A DNA stretch of 9,372 nt from Chloroflexota bacterium. Lineage in GTDB: Bacteria; Chloroflexota; Dehalococcoidia; SZUA-161. The position numbers were made by a program, and so were the translations under genes. Under the pieces are notes generated by a model. That model ran no database searches and was not told the origin of the DNA. It was given only the letters and a program-made list of their open reading frames with translations. The DNA lies in the NCBI GenBank assembly GCA_003229915.1, contig QIGA01000151.1:1-9372 (forward strand), read 5' to 3'. Below, piece by piece: positions 1-6,766 of this stretch (the stretch's first letter is position 1; each line of letters opens with the position of its first letter).

Positions 1-1
1 C

Positions 2-1156
2 TTGCTTGCTGGCAAATCCGGTATAGGGACAATCGACGCCCACTATATGGGCCAAGTCATAGCGGGCGCGTGTGACTTTGACGCATCGAAGTATCAGACG
101 AAGAAGGAACTGCGTCGGGGAACGCGAGCAGGGTCCTTTGCTATCTACTGCTCTCACGAAGCAGTCGCTGACGCGAGATTGGACCTTGACTCCACAGACA
201 AATCGAGAATCGGCGTCTATGTCGGAATTACCGAACACGGCAACGTGCAAACCGAAAAGGAAATCTACAACATAAAGCAATTTAACTATAATGTAGATGT
301 CTGGTCCCACCACCATAGCCCAAGAAGCGTGGCCAATGAGCCGGCCGGTGAAGTCACTATGAACATGGGGATTACCGGGCCACACTACACGCTGGGAGGT
401 GCTTGCGCCGCTGGCAACATTGGACTTATACATGGTGCACAGATGCTGCGCCTGGGCGAAGTCGATTTGGCCCTGGCCGGTGGCGTTTCCGAGGTTATCC
501 ATGCCTTTGGCATTTTTGCCAGCTTCAGGAGCGAGCGTGCTTTGGCGAATCATCCCGACCCTCAGAAAGCATCACGACCCTTCGACAGAGACCGAAACGG
601 CGTTGTCGTTTCCGAAGGCGGCTGTATCTGCGTTCTGGAGAGATTGAATGATGCACTCGAAAGAGGCGCCAGAATTTACGGCGAAATCGTCGGTTACGCC
701 ATCAATTCAGATGCGTTTGATTACGTTCTTCCGAACCCACAAAGGCAAGCTGAGTGTATAAACCGTGCTCTCAAGGAAGCCGACTTATCAGCGAGTGATA
801 TCGATATTATCAACACCCACGCCACTGGAACCCCTGAAGGCGACAAGGCGGAATGTCAGGCGATCAGAGAAGTTCTAAGGGGCAATTCGAATGCATACAT
901 AAACAACACCAAAAGCTATATCGGCCATACGATGGGAGCAGCCGGCGCCCTGGAATTGGTGGGCAACTTGCCCTCCTTTGAAGACCATATGGTTCACCAG
1001 ACGATAAATGTGGACAACCTGGACCCTGATTGCGCCCTTAAGAACCTCATAATCAATGAACCCAAAAAGGTCGATAAGGTCGACTACATCTTGAACAACT
1101 CTTTCGGAATGGTAGGCATCAACTCCGTCGTAATTGTCAGAAGATTCGCGCAGTAG
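2..1156 (+). CDS. fabF: Beta-ketoacyl-ACP synthase II-like (KAS II), 5' end cut by window edge
   Basis: This is a condensing enzyme that joins malonyl-ACP to an acyl-ACP primer in type II fatty-acid or polyketide synthesis, in the cytoplasm. The frame is open at base 2 and the TTG there is an internal Leu codon, so the gene starts upstream. By comparison with E. coli FabF (Cys163, His303, His340), about 30 N-terminal residues are missing. Counting from base 2, the Cys-His-His triad is visible: Cys135 in GGACAAGN, His273 in NTHATGTPEGD and His309 in KSYIGHTMGAAG. The thiolase fold therefore looks catalytically complete. One oddity is the C-terminal glycine-rich loop (residues 367-374), which reads SFGMVGIN where FabF has SFGFGGTN. 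It is followed by two FAD desaturase-like genes, which suggests a specialised rather than housekeeping synthase. The KAS I/II class is confident; the specific substrate is not known. Confidence 0.92.
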   Translation: MLAGKSGIGTIDAHYMGQVIAGACDFDASKYQTKKELRRGTRAGSFAIYCSHEAVADARLDLDSTDKSRIGVYVGITEHGNVQTEKEIYNIKQFNYNVDVWSHHHSPRSVANEPAGEVTMNMGITGPHYTLGGACAAGNIGLIHGAQMLRLGEVDLALAGGVSEVIHAFGIFASFRSERALANHPDPQKASRPFDRDRNGVVVSEGGCICVLERLNDALERGARIYGEIVGYAINSDAFDYVLPNPQRQAECINRALKEADLSASDIDIINTHATGTPEGDKAECQAIREVLRGNSNAYINNTKSYIGHTMGAAGALELVGNLPSFEDHMVHQTINVDNLDPDCALKNLIINEPKKVDKVDYILNNSFGMVGINSVVIVRRFAQ

Positions 1157-1272
1157 AGTCGAAGTGATCACCCACCTGAAACTAAAGGGGGAAACATCCA
1201 GCCTATAGGTGTCAGCGAATCGAGAACACAGGGATACCAATTTCATTCCACAATCCGAAGGTTCACATGAGC

Positions 1273-1298
1273 TTCTCCCCTTGCAAAACAGGGGAGAA
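1273..1298 (+). promoter_or_regulatory. 9-bp stem-loop in the gap between the ketosynthase and first FAD oxidoreductase genes
   Basis: TTCTCCCCT (1273-1281) and AGGGGAGAA (1290-1298) are perfect inverted repeats around an 8-base loop. The structure lies in the only long gap of the cluster (1157-1319). No T-run follows it, so it is not a standard intrinsic terminator. It ends 21 bases before the ATG at 1320, and its 3' arm contains the only purine-rich Shine-Dalgarno-like stretch nearby. It could tune expression of the downstream genes, stabilise a processed mRNA end, or be a weak terminator. The structure itself is plain in the sequence; its role is inference. Confidence 0.45.
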
Positions 1299-1319
1299 AT
1301 CTCTCCTTAGAGTCTGGCT

Positions 1320-2705
1320 ATGGATTACGATGTTCTGATTATAGGCGCGGGGATGTCCGGTCTCGCCGCCGGCATCAGGTTGGCCTACTACGACAAAAAG
1401 GTTTGCATCCTCGAAAGACATTATCGCATCGGGGGGCTAAACTCATTCTATAGCCGGGACGGGCACAAGTTCGATGTCGGCCTCCATGCAATGACCAATT
1501 ATGTTCCCAAGGGTACCAAATCAGCGCCGCTGCCAAAACTGCTGCGGCAACTCAAGCTGCAAGCTGAAGACTTCGCCCTGTGCCAACAGCGGATGTCAGC
1601 GGTTAGATTCCCAGAGAAAACCCTCCGATTTAACAACGACCTGGAATTCTTCATCCAGGAGGTGGCCGATAGCTTCCCCGCTCAAGCTGACAACTTCCAA
1701 AAGCTGCTTAAAGCCGTTTCTGAGTATGACGCACTAGCCCTAAACGCAAAACCGATCTCGGCTCGCGAGGTTGTGGGCTCGATTATCCCTGACCCGCTCC
1801 TCATTGATATGATCTTCTGCCCCCTCATGTACTACGGCAATGCCCAAGAAAACGATATGGAATTCGGGCAGTTCGTCATCATGTTCAATAGTATCTTCTG
1901 CGAGGGTTTCGCCAGGCCCCACGCCGGTGTCCGGCAGATTCTCGATGCACTGATCCAAAAATACGAGGGGTGTGGTGGCGAACTAAGGCTGCGGTGTGGA
2001 GTGCAGAGTATCCAGGTCGACAACGGCAAAGTTGAATCAGTGCTACTCGATAATGGTGACGAGCTGACGGCTGACAAGGTGATATCATCTGCCGGCTACG
2101 TCGAGACCATGAGACTTCTGCCTGATTACGATCCGGGGGGATTCAAGAAAGATGTGGGACAGCTATCATTCGTAGAGTTCATCATGGTCCTGGATAGAGA
2201 ACTCGCCGAAATGGGTTACGATACGACAATCACCTTCTTCAACAACTCGGATAGATTCGATTATCGAAAGCCGAATGATTTGGTCGGCGTTTCCAGCGGT
2301 GTTATATGCTGCCCCAACAATTTCCACTTCGAAACCCCTCTGCCTGAAGCCATGATAAGGGTAACCAATATGGCCAACTTCGACCTCTGGAATAATCTGG
2401 GATCGGAAGAGTACCAAGCACAAAAGGCCGCCTGGCTTGAAACCACGCTTAATGAGGTGGTAAAATTCGTGCCAGATTTTCGCGACCTAATCGTATACAC
2501 GGATATGTTCACTCCTAAAACTATTTACAGATTCACAGGTCACTTGAACGGTGCAGTCTATGGCACACCGAATAAGATCAAGACAGGGGTAACCCATTTA
2601 GACAACCTGTTCATTTGCGGTACAGACCAAGGATTTCTCGGGATAGTGGGGGCAATGCTTAGTGGTATCTCCATAGCAAATCTGCATGTGCTACAGAAAG
2701 GATAA
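1320..2705 (+). CDS. FAD-dependent oxidoreductase, CrtI/phytoene desaturase-like (first of a tandem pair)
   Basis: This 461-residue flavoprotein belongs to the phytoene desaturase/carotenoid isomerase/RetSat-like group, whose members desaturate, saturate or isomerise hydrophobic polyenes. A Rossmann ADP-binding motif (IIGAGMSG, residues 7-14) opens the protein. It is followed by an acidic residue at the end of beta-2 (ILERH), RIGG, and the family's FDxG-type motif at 51-56 (FDVGLH). The C-terminal flavin-binding signature is NLFICGTDQGFLGIVGAM (429 onward). The ATG at 1320 is the sensible start: an in-frame TAG lies at 1308-1310 and the dinucleotide fold begins at residue 3. The ribosome-binding site is weak. 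The length is slightly shorter than classical CrtI (about 490-510). No carotenoid genes are nearby and the neighbours are all type II fatty-acid enzymes, so an acyl or polyene substrate is more likely than phytoene. That substrate is inferred; the FAD family is clear. Confidence 0.87.
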   Translation: MDYDVLIIGAGMSGLAAGIRLAYYDKKVCILERHYRIGGLNSFYSRDGHKFDVGLHAMTNYVPKGTKSAPLPKLLRQLKLQAEDFALCQQRMSAVRFPEKTLRFNNDLEFFIQEVADSFPAQADNFQKLLKAVSEYDALALNAKPISAREVVGSIIPDPLLIDMIFCPLMYYGNAQENDMEFGQFVIMFNSIFCEGFARPHAGVRQILDALIQKYEGCGGELRLRCGVQSIQVDNGKVESVLLDNGDELTADKVISSAGYVETMRLLPDYDPGGFKKDVGQLSFVEFIMVLDRELAEMGYDTTITFFNNSDRFDYRKPNDLVGVSSGVICCPNNFHFETPLPEAMIRVTNMANFDLWNNLGSEEYQAQKAAWLETTLNEVVKFVPDFRDLIVYTDMFTPKTIYRFTGHLNGAVYGTPNKIKTGVTHLDNLFICGTDQGFLGIVGAMLSGISIANLHVLQKG

Positions 2706-2709
2706 GAAG

Positions 2710-2717
2710 AGGGAAGG
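2710..2717 (+). promoter_or_regulatory. Ribosome binding site of the second FAD oxidoreductase gene
   Basis: The stretch AGGGAAGG lies six bases before the ATG at 2724. It sits in the 18-base gap after the upstream stop codon, which fixes the start and supports co-translation of the two flavoprotein genes. Confidence 0.6.
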
Positions 2718-2723
2718 TTACCG

Positions 2724-4130
2724 ATGAGCGATTCCTTAAAAGACATAGGGGCGAAGTACGATGTCGTCGTCATTGGCAGCGGGTTGGCGGGCTTGAGCTG
2801 CGCCAATATGCTGGCGAGAAGCGGGCATTCGGTTTTGCTTCTGGAGCAGCACCATCAGCTCGGCGGACTGGCTGCCTGGTTCAAGCGGAAGGGCGGACAC
2901 ATCTTCGATGTCTCCTTACACGGATTTCCCGTCGGCATGATCAAGACCTGTCGCAAGTACTGGTCCCCTGAAATTGCTGCCATGATCGTCCAACTGAAGG
3001 GAATCAGGTTTGACAATCCTCAATTCTCCTTCACCACAACCTTTGACAGGGAGGATTTCACTCGCATACTGCGAGAGCGATTCAAGATACCACAGGAGAA
3101 TATCGAAGGCTTCTTCAACACGGCGCGGGATATGAACTACTATGACGACCAAAGCATGACGATTCGGGAGCTTTTCGAAAAGTTTTTCCCTGGTCGCGAT
3201 GACGTCGTCCGCTTGCTGATGGAACCGATCACCTATGCGAATGGATCGACCCTCGATGATCCGGCAATAAGCTATGGCATTGTGTTCTCCAACTTCATGA
3301 GCAAAGGCGTTTATACCGTTCAAGGAGGGACAGACCAGTTTATCGGGAAAATGCGAGATGAGCTTACAAAAAATGGCGTCGATATTCGGACCAGGTGCCC
3401 GGCGGAAAGAATTGTTGTCGAGGATCAGAAGGTGTCAGGAGTTATTGCCAATGGTCAGGTGATAAAGTGTAGGTCTGTAGTCTCCAACGGCAATCTATTG
3501 TCAACCATTCACAAACTTGTCGGTGACGAGCACTTTTCCCCAAGCTTCATCGGAGAAACAACCAGGGTGCGCCTCAATAACAGCAGTTGCCAGGTCTATA
3601 TGGGCATCAGGAAGGGTGAGAAGATCGACTACGTTGGTGACCTTCTCTTCACCTCGACTGCCGCAAAGTTCGACTCCGAAATGCTTCGCAGCAGGAATAT
3701 CACCAGTCGAACCTTCTCTTTATATTACCCCGAAACGCGTCCAGGCTCCGATATGTACTCCATCGTCGCTTCTACAAATGCCAACTACGAAGACTGGGCA
3801 TACCTGCCCGAAGAAGAATACCGCGCCTCGAAACAAGAACTGGTCGAATCGGCAATCGATGCGCTGGGCAAATATATTCCCGGAGTTCGGGAGAAAATCG
3901 ACTACGCCGAAGCGGCTACCCCCAAGACCTTTCAGAGATACACACTTCACGAACGCGGCGCTTCCTTCGGCACCAAATTCGAAGGGTTGAAGAGCAGCAT
4001 GGGACTCAACAATGAGGTACCTGGACTTTTCCATACCGGCTCGGTAGGGATCATCATGTCCGGCTGGTTGGGCGCGGCTAACTACGGGGTGATCGTCTCG
4101 AACGATGTTGATAAATATCTACGATCCTGA
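2724..4130 (+). CDS. FAD-dependent oxidoreductase, CrtI/phytoene desaturase-like (second of a tandem pair)
   Basis: This 468-residue paralogue of the preceding protein has the ADP-binding motif VIGSGLAG at 16-23, LLLEQHHQLGG after beta-2, and FDVSLH at 61-66, matching FDVGLH of its neighbour. Both proteins share a collinear motif TPKTxxR(F/Y)TxHxxGAx(Y/F)GT, at 398 in the first and 399 in the second. The flavin-binding C-terminus is PGLFHTGSVGIIMSGWLGA (433 onward). The pair looks like an old tandem duplication that has diverged widely, so the two copies probably catalyse different steps, act on different double bonds, or form a heterodimer. The gene is 18 bases after its partner and 23 before fabG. 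The substrate cannot be read from the sequence. A desaturase, isomerase or saturase acting on an ACP-bound or free polyunsaturated chain fits the context. No transmembrane segment or signal peptide is evident. Confidence 0.87.
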   Translation: MSDSLKDIGAKYDVVVIGSGLAGLSCANMLARSGHSVLLLEQHHQLGGLAAWFKRKGGHIFDVSLHGFPVGMIKTCRKYWSPEIAAMIVQLKGIRFDNPQFSFTTTFDREDFTRILRERFKIPQENIEGFFNTARDMNYYDDQSMTIRELFEKFFPGRDDVVRLLMEPITYANGSTLDDPAISYGIVFSNFMSKGVYTVQGGTDQFIGKMRDELTKNGVDIRTRCPAERIVVEDQKVSGVIANGQVIKCRSVVSNGNLLSTIHKLVGDEHFSPSFIGETTRVRLNNSSCQVYMGIRKGEKIDYVGDLLFTSTAAKFDSEMLRSRNITSRTFSLYYPETRPGSDMYSIVASTNANYEDWAYLPEEEYRASKQELVESAIDALGKYIPGVREKIDYAEAATPKTFQRYTLHERGASFGTKFEGLKSSMGLNNEVPGLFHTGSVGIIMSGWLGAANYGVIVSNDVDKYLRS

Positions 4131-4140
4131 TTTCGCTTTA

Positions 4141-4147
4141 GAGGAGG
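4141..4147 (+). promoter_or_regulatory. Strong ribosome binding site of fabG
   Basis: GAGGAGG lies six bases before the ATG at 4154 and is the strongest Shine-Dalgarno sequence in the cluster. It settles the fabG start and suggests relatively high translation of the reductase and of fabZ, which follows one base after fabG. Confidence 0.65.
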
Positions 4148-4153
4148 CAGTAG

Positions 4154-4894
4154 ATGCACGATTTTGTGGGACAGACCGCCATCGTGACCGGCGGTACCAG
4201 AGGGATCGGGAAGGGCATCGCGGAGAGTTTCCTGAAAGCGGGTGCTCGAGTTATTGTCACCTATTCCTCAAACGACGCTGCTGCGGCGCAGTTTAAGCAA
4301 GACAACAGCGAGTTCGCTGAGAACATTGACATCCAGAAATGTGATGTATCCAAATACGCAGACGTCGAGAAGTTCTTCGAACATATAGACAAGCAATACG
4401 AAGGCTTCGAAATCCTTGTCAACAATGCGGGTATTCGGAAAGACGCTGTCCTAGCGATGATGAGGGAATCAGAATGGCACGATGTGCTGAATGTCAACCT
4501 CAGCGGGATCTTCTATATGTCCAAGTTTGCGGTCATGAGCCTGATGCAGAGACGATACGGACGGATCATCAACATAACCTCCCCCTCGGGGAAGTTCGGC
4601 TTCGAGGGTCAGGCAAATTATGCCGCAGCAAAGGCCGGGATAGTCGCACTGACGAAGTCACTGGCCAAGGAAGTGGCACGGCGAGGCATTACGGTCAATT
4701 GTGTCTCTCCCGGATTCATCGCAACCGACCTGATTCAAGACCTCCCCGATGAATTGCGCGGCTCCTATATCGCGCAGATCCCCTTGAAGAGATTCGGGAA
4801 GCCCGAGGAGGTGGCCGCCTGTGTTCTTTTCCTGGCTTCCCAAGAGGCCTCATACGTCACAGGTTCTACCGTTGAAGTGACTGGAGGGTTGTGA
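4154..4894 (+). CDS. fabG: 3-oxoacyl-ACP reductase (FabG type short-chain dehydrogenase)
   Basis: This enzyme would reduce beta-ketoacyl-ACP to the 3-hydroxyacyl-ACP using NAD(P)H, the second step of chain elongation. At 246 residues it matches E. coli FabG (244). The classical SDR motifs are in order: cofactor-binding TGGTRGIG at 12-19, CDV at 63-65, NNAG at 90-93, and the catalytic Ser143, Tyr156 and Lys160 within ITSPSG and YAAAK. These align with Ser138, Tyr151 and Lys155 of E. coli FabG, and the ANYAAAKAG stretch is nearly identical. The C-terminus ends in VTGSTVEVTGGL. Its stop codon is one base from the fabZ start, so the two are probably translationally coupled. The ketoreductase call is secure; whether it serves general fatty-acid synthesis or only this cluster's product cannot be told from the sequence. 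Confidence 0.93.
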   Translation: MHDFVGQTAIVTGGTRGIGKGIAESFLKAGARVIVTYSSNDAAAAQFKQDNSEFAENIDIQKCDVSKYADVEKFFEHIDKQYEGFEILVNNAGIRKDAVLAMMRESEWHDVLNVNLSGIFYMSKFAVMSLMQRRYGRIINITSPSGKFGFEGQANYAAAKAGIVALTKSLAKEVARRGITVNCVSPGFIATDLIQDLPDELRGSYIAQIPLKRFGKPEEVAACVLFLASQEASYVTGSTVEVTGGL

Positions 4895-4895
4895 A

Positions 4896-5312
4896 ATGGA
4901 GGATGTACTGAAAGCGATACCTCACCGGCCACCGTTCCTGTTCGTCGATAAGGTCGTTGAGATGACGGAAACCAAAATCAGAGCAACAAAGCAGATAAGT
5001 CCCGAGGAGTCGTTCTTCAAAGGTCATTACCCAGGGAATCCAATTATGCCCGGGGTGCTGATTTGTGAGGCTATTTTTCAAACCGGGGCGATTCTGCTCT
5101 CTCGTATCATAGGCGATGTTGGTGATGGCACTCCCGTTCTGACCCGAATCAGCAACGCCAAGTTCAAGAATATGGTCAAACCGGGGGCTCTTTTGGAATT
5201 GGAATCCGAGCTGGTGGAGAAGGTGAGCAATGCCTTCTTCATGAAGGGCAAGGCTTCATCCGATGGGAAGACAGTGGTAACGGTCGAATTTGCTGTAAGC
5301 TTGGCTGAATAG
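4896..5312 (+). CDS. fabZ: 3-hydroxyacyl-ACP dehydratase (FabZ type)
   Basis: This is a hot-dog fold dehydratase that removes water from 3-hydroxyacyl-ACP to give trans-2-enoyl-ACP. The protein has 138 residues, slightly shorter than E. coli FabZ (151) because the N-terminus is short. It shows HRPPFLFVD at 10-18 and the active-site helix region FFKGHYPGNPIMPGVLICEA, with catalytic His44 and Glu58 spaced 14 apart, as in E. coli FabZ (His54, Glu68). Glu rather than Asp at this position and the overall length favour FabZ over the FabA isomerase type. The gene begins one base after the fabG stop, with its Shine-Dalgarno (GGAGGG, 4883-4888) inside fabG. In this cluster it would generate the double bond that is then either reduced by the FabI-like protein or kept for the FAD enzymes; that branching is inference. 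Confidence 0.93.
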   Translation: MEDVLKAIPHRPPFLFVDKVVEMTETKIRATKQISPEESFFKGHYPGNPIMPGVLICEAIFQTGAILLSRIIGDVGDGTPVLTRISNAKFKNMVKPGALLELESELVEKVSNAFFMKGKASSDGKTVVTVEFAVSLAE

Positions 5313-5359
5313 CCCAGTCGAATCCGAAATTCAAGCTTAAAAAGATAGAGGGGAATCAT

Positions 5360-6160
5360 ATGGACTTCTTAGACATTGCCGGCAAAACGTTTCTGGTCTT
5401 TGGGGTAGCCAATAAGAAGAGCGTCGCCTATTTCACCAGCCAGGTCCTTACCGAGGCAGGGGCGGAGGTTGTCTACGTAGTTCAGTCCACGGCGCACAAG
5501 GAAGGTGTCGCCAAGCTTTTCCCGGACGCCGACATTTACATCTGCAATGTTGAACATGATGACGAAATCATAAAACTGGCTGAAGACATCTCCAAGAAGC
5601 ATCACAAGCTCAATGGTATCGTTCATTCCATCGCGTTTGCCAACTACGAAGAAGGATTTAAGCCGTTCCATGAAACGCGAAAAAAGGACTTCCTGCAATC
5701 CGTTGACATATCCTGTTTCTCGTTGATCAGTATCGCCAATGCGTTCAAGGACCTCCTGGACAAAAAGGCATCGATAGTAACCATATCGATCTCAGCCACG
5801 AAAATAGCAGCCGAGCCCTACGGTTGGATGGCGCCAGTTAAGGCTGCTCTCGATTCAACTCTATGCTTCCTGGCCAAATCCTTCAGCTCGTTTTCCGAGG
5901 TCAGGTTCAACTCAGTTAACGCAGGGCTGCTGAAAACATCTTCGTCCGCAGGGATACCAGGATACCTTGACTACTACCTCTACGCTGAACAGCTAACGCT
6001 ACGCAAAAGGTCTATCGAAACCAAAGAGGTCGCCAATGCTGCGGCATTTCTTCTGAGTGATCGATCCAGCGGCATTAACGCCCAGGGGATCATCGTCGAT
6101 TGCGGAATGTCAACCAACTACTTCGACAAAGATATGATCGACAGGGCAATGAGGGTTTGA
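5360..6160 (+). CDS. fabI: Enoyl-ACP reductase, FabI-like but divergent
   Basis: This SDR-superfamily protein of 266 residues (E. coli FabI, 262) would reduce trans-2-enoyl-ACP with NADH or NADPH. FabI features are the cofactor motif GVANKKSVAY at 15-24 (FabI GVASKLSIAY), IVHSIAFA at 87-94 (FabI FVHSIGFA), and the catalytic pair Tyr154 and Lys161 spaced as Tyr156/Lys163 in E. coli. Two differences stand out from an ungapped alignment of the catalytic region by eye. The position of FabI Tyr146 is Ile144, and the SAGP segment is NAGL (187-190). It may therefore have altered substrate preference or a changed reaction. AGAGGGGA (5347-5354) before the ATG gives a good ribosome-binding site. It lies 47 bases after fabZ. 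The superfamily and FabI relationship are firm; full enoyl reductase activity is likely but not proven. Confidence 0.84.
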   Translation: MDFLDIAGKTFLVFGVANKKSVAYFTSQVLTEAGAEVVYVVQSTAHKEGVAKLFPDADIYICNVEHDDEIIKLAEDISKKHHKLNGIVHSIAFANYEEGFKPFHETRKKDFLQSVDISCFSLISIANAFKDLLDKKASIVTISISATKIAAEPYGWMAPVKAALDSTLCFLAKSFSSFSEVRFNSVNAGLLKTSSSAGIPGYLDYYLYAEQLTLRKRSIETKEVANAAAFLLSDRSSGINAQGIIVDCGMSTNYFDKDMIDRAMRV

Positions 6161-6168
6161 CTGGGCCA

Positions 6169-6750
6169 ATGACGCTGTTTCCAGTAGTCCTGCCAGTGAG
6201 CGAAGCCGTACCTGACCTATCCGGGAAAGAGAGGATAGCCCGGCTTAGCAGGGTTGCGAGAGAGGCTCTGAGATTGAGTGCGGAAAAGAGCGGGATGATA
6301 CTCGGAGAGCTCATGAAAGATGAGGACGATGTCCCCTGCCCATTCGATGGTACCTACTGGTCTCTCTCCCACAAGCCTAAGTGCGTTGCAGCGGTTGTCA
6401 GTGACGAAAAGATCGGGATCGATGTCGAGGAGATAGGGCCCCGGGCTGAGCCTATCTTTGATCTCGTGGCGAATGATGGGGAATGGGAGCTGGGCAAGGG
6501 CAGGTCATGGAGCACCTTCTTTCGGTATTGGACTGCAAAAGAGGCGGTCTTGAAGGCCGTTGGAATCGGCATCGGCGGGCTGAAGAAATGTCGGGTGATC
6601 TCGATTCCCGATGAGAGTCACATTGTGCTGGACTACCAGGATCGCCTGTTTAGAGTCGAGCAACTGCATTACAACAATCATATTGTTTCCGTACTCAAAG
6701 ACGACAACGAAATCCAGTGGGTTATCGCGGAGGATTTCAGGCAAAGTTGA
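6169..6750 (+). CDS. 4'-phosphopantetheinyl transferase (Sfp/AcpS superfamily)
   Basis: This enzyme moves the 4'-phosphopantetheine arm from coenzyme A to a conserved Ser of apo-acyl carrier protein. The 193-residue product has the family landmarks: SLSH at 65-68, the metal-binding IGIDVEEIG with Asp85 and Glu87, and WTAKEAVLKA with Trp121, Lys124, Glu125 and Lys129. At just under 200 residues it sits between single-domain AcpS (about 120) and full Sfp (about 225). The open frame extends upstream to 6100 inside the FabI-like gene, but that would need a 61-base overlap. I choose the ATG at 6169, eight bases after the upstream stop, although its ribosome-binding site is weak (GAGGG at 6151-6155). 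A dedicated transferase implies that a specialised acyl carrier protein is used, yet none is encoded in this window. Confidence 0.87.
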   Translation: MTLFPVVLPVSEAVPDLSGKERIARLSRVAREALRLSAEKSGMILGELMKDEDDVPCPFDGTYWSLSHKPKCVAAVVSDEKIGIDVEEIGPRAEPIFDLVANDGEWELGKGRSWSTFFRYWTAKEAVLKAVGIGIGGLKKCRVISIPDESHIVLDYQDRLFRVEQLHYNNHIVSVLKDDNEIQWVIAEDFRQS

Positions 6751-6766
6751 ATAGCGGGGACAGCTC

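Noticed and set aside
1267..1338. A 23-codon open frame with ATG at 1267, preceded by GAAGG at 1257-1261, overlapping the start of the first FAD oxidoreductase gene out of frame
   Set aside because: It covers the hairpin and could be a leader peptide, but it is very short, has no recognisable regulatory codon run, and cannot be told from chance without comparative data.
1320..4130. Carotenoid biosynthesis genes (true phytoene desaturases)
   Set aside because: No phytoene synthase, cyclase or prenyl transferase gene is present, the FDxGPT motif is changed to FDVxLH, and the neighbours are all fatty-acid enzymes.
6100..6168. N-terminal extension of the phosphopantetheinyl transferase starting at 6100
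   Set aside because: It would overlap the well-conserved C-terminus of the FabI-like gene by 61 bases, and the added 23 residues are not typical of the family. The ATG at 6169 is eight bases after the stop and fits the operon spacing.
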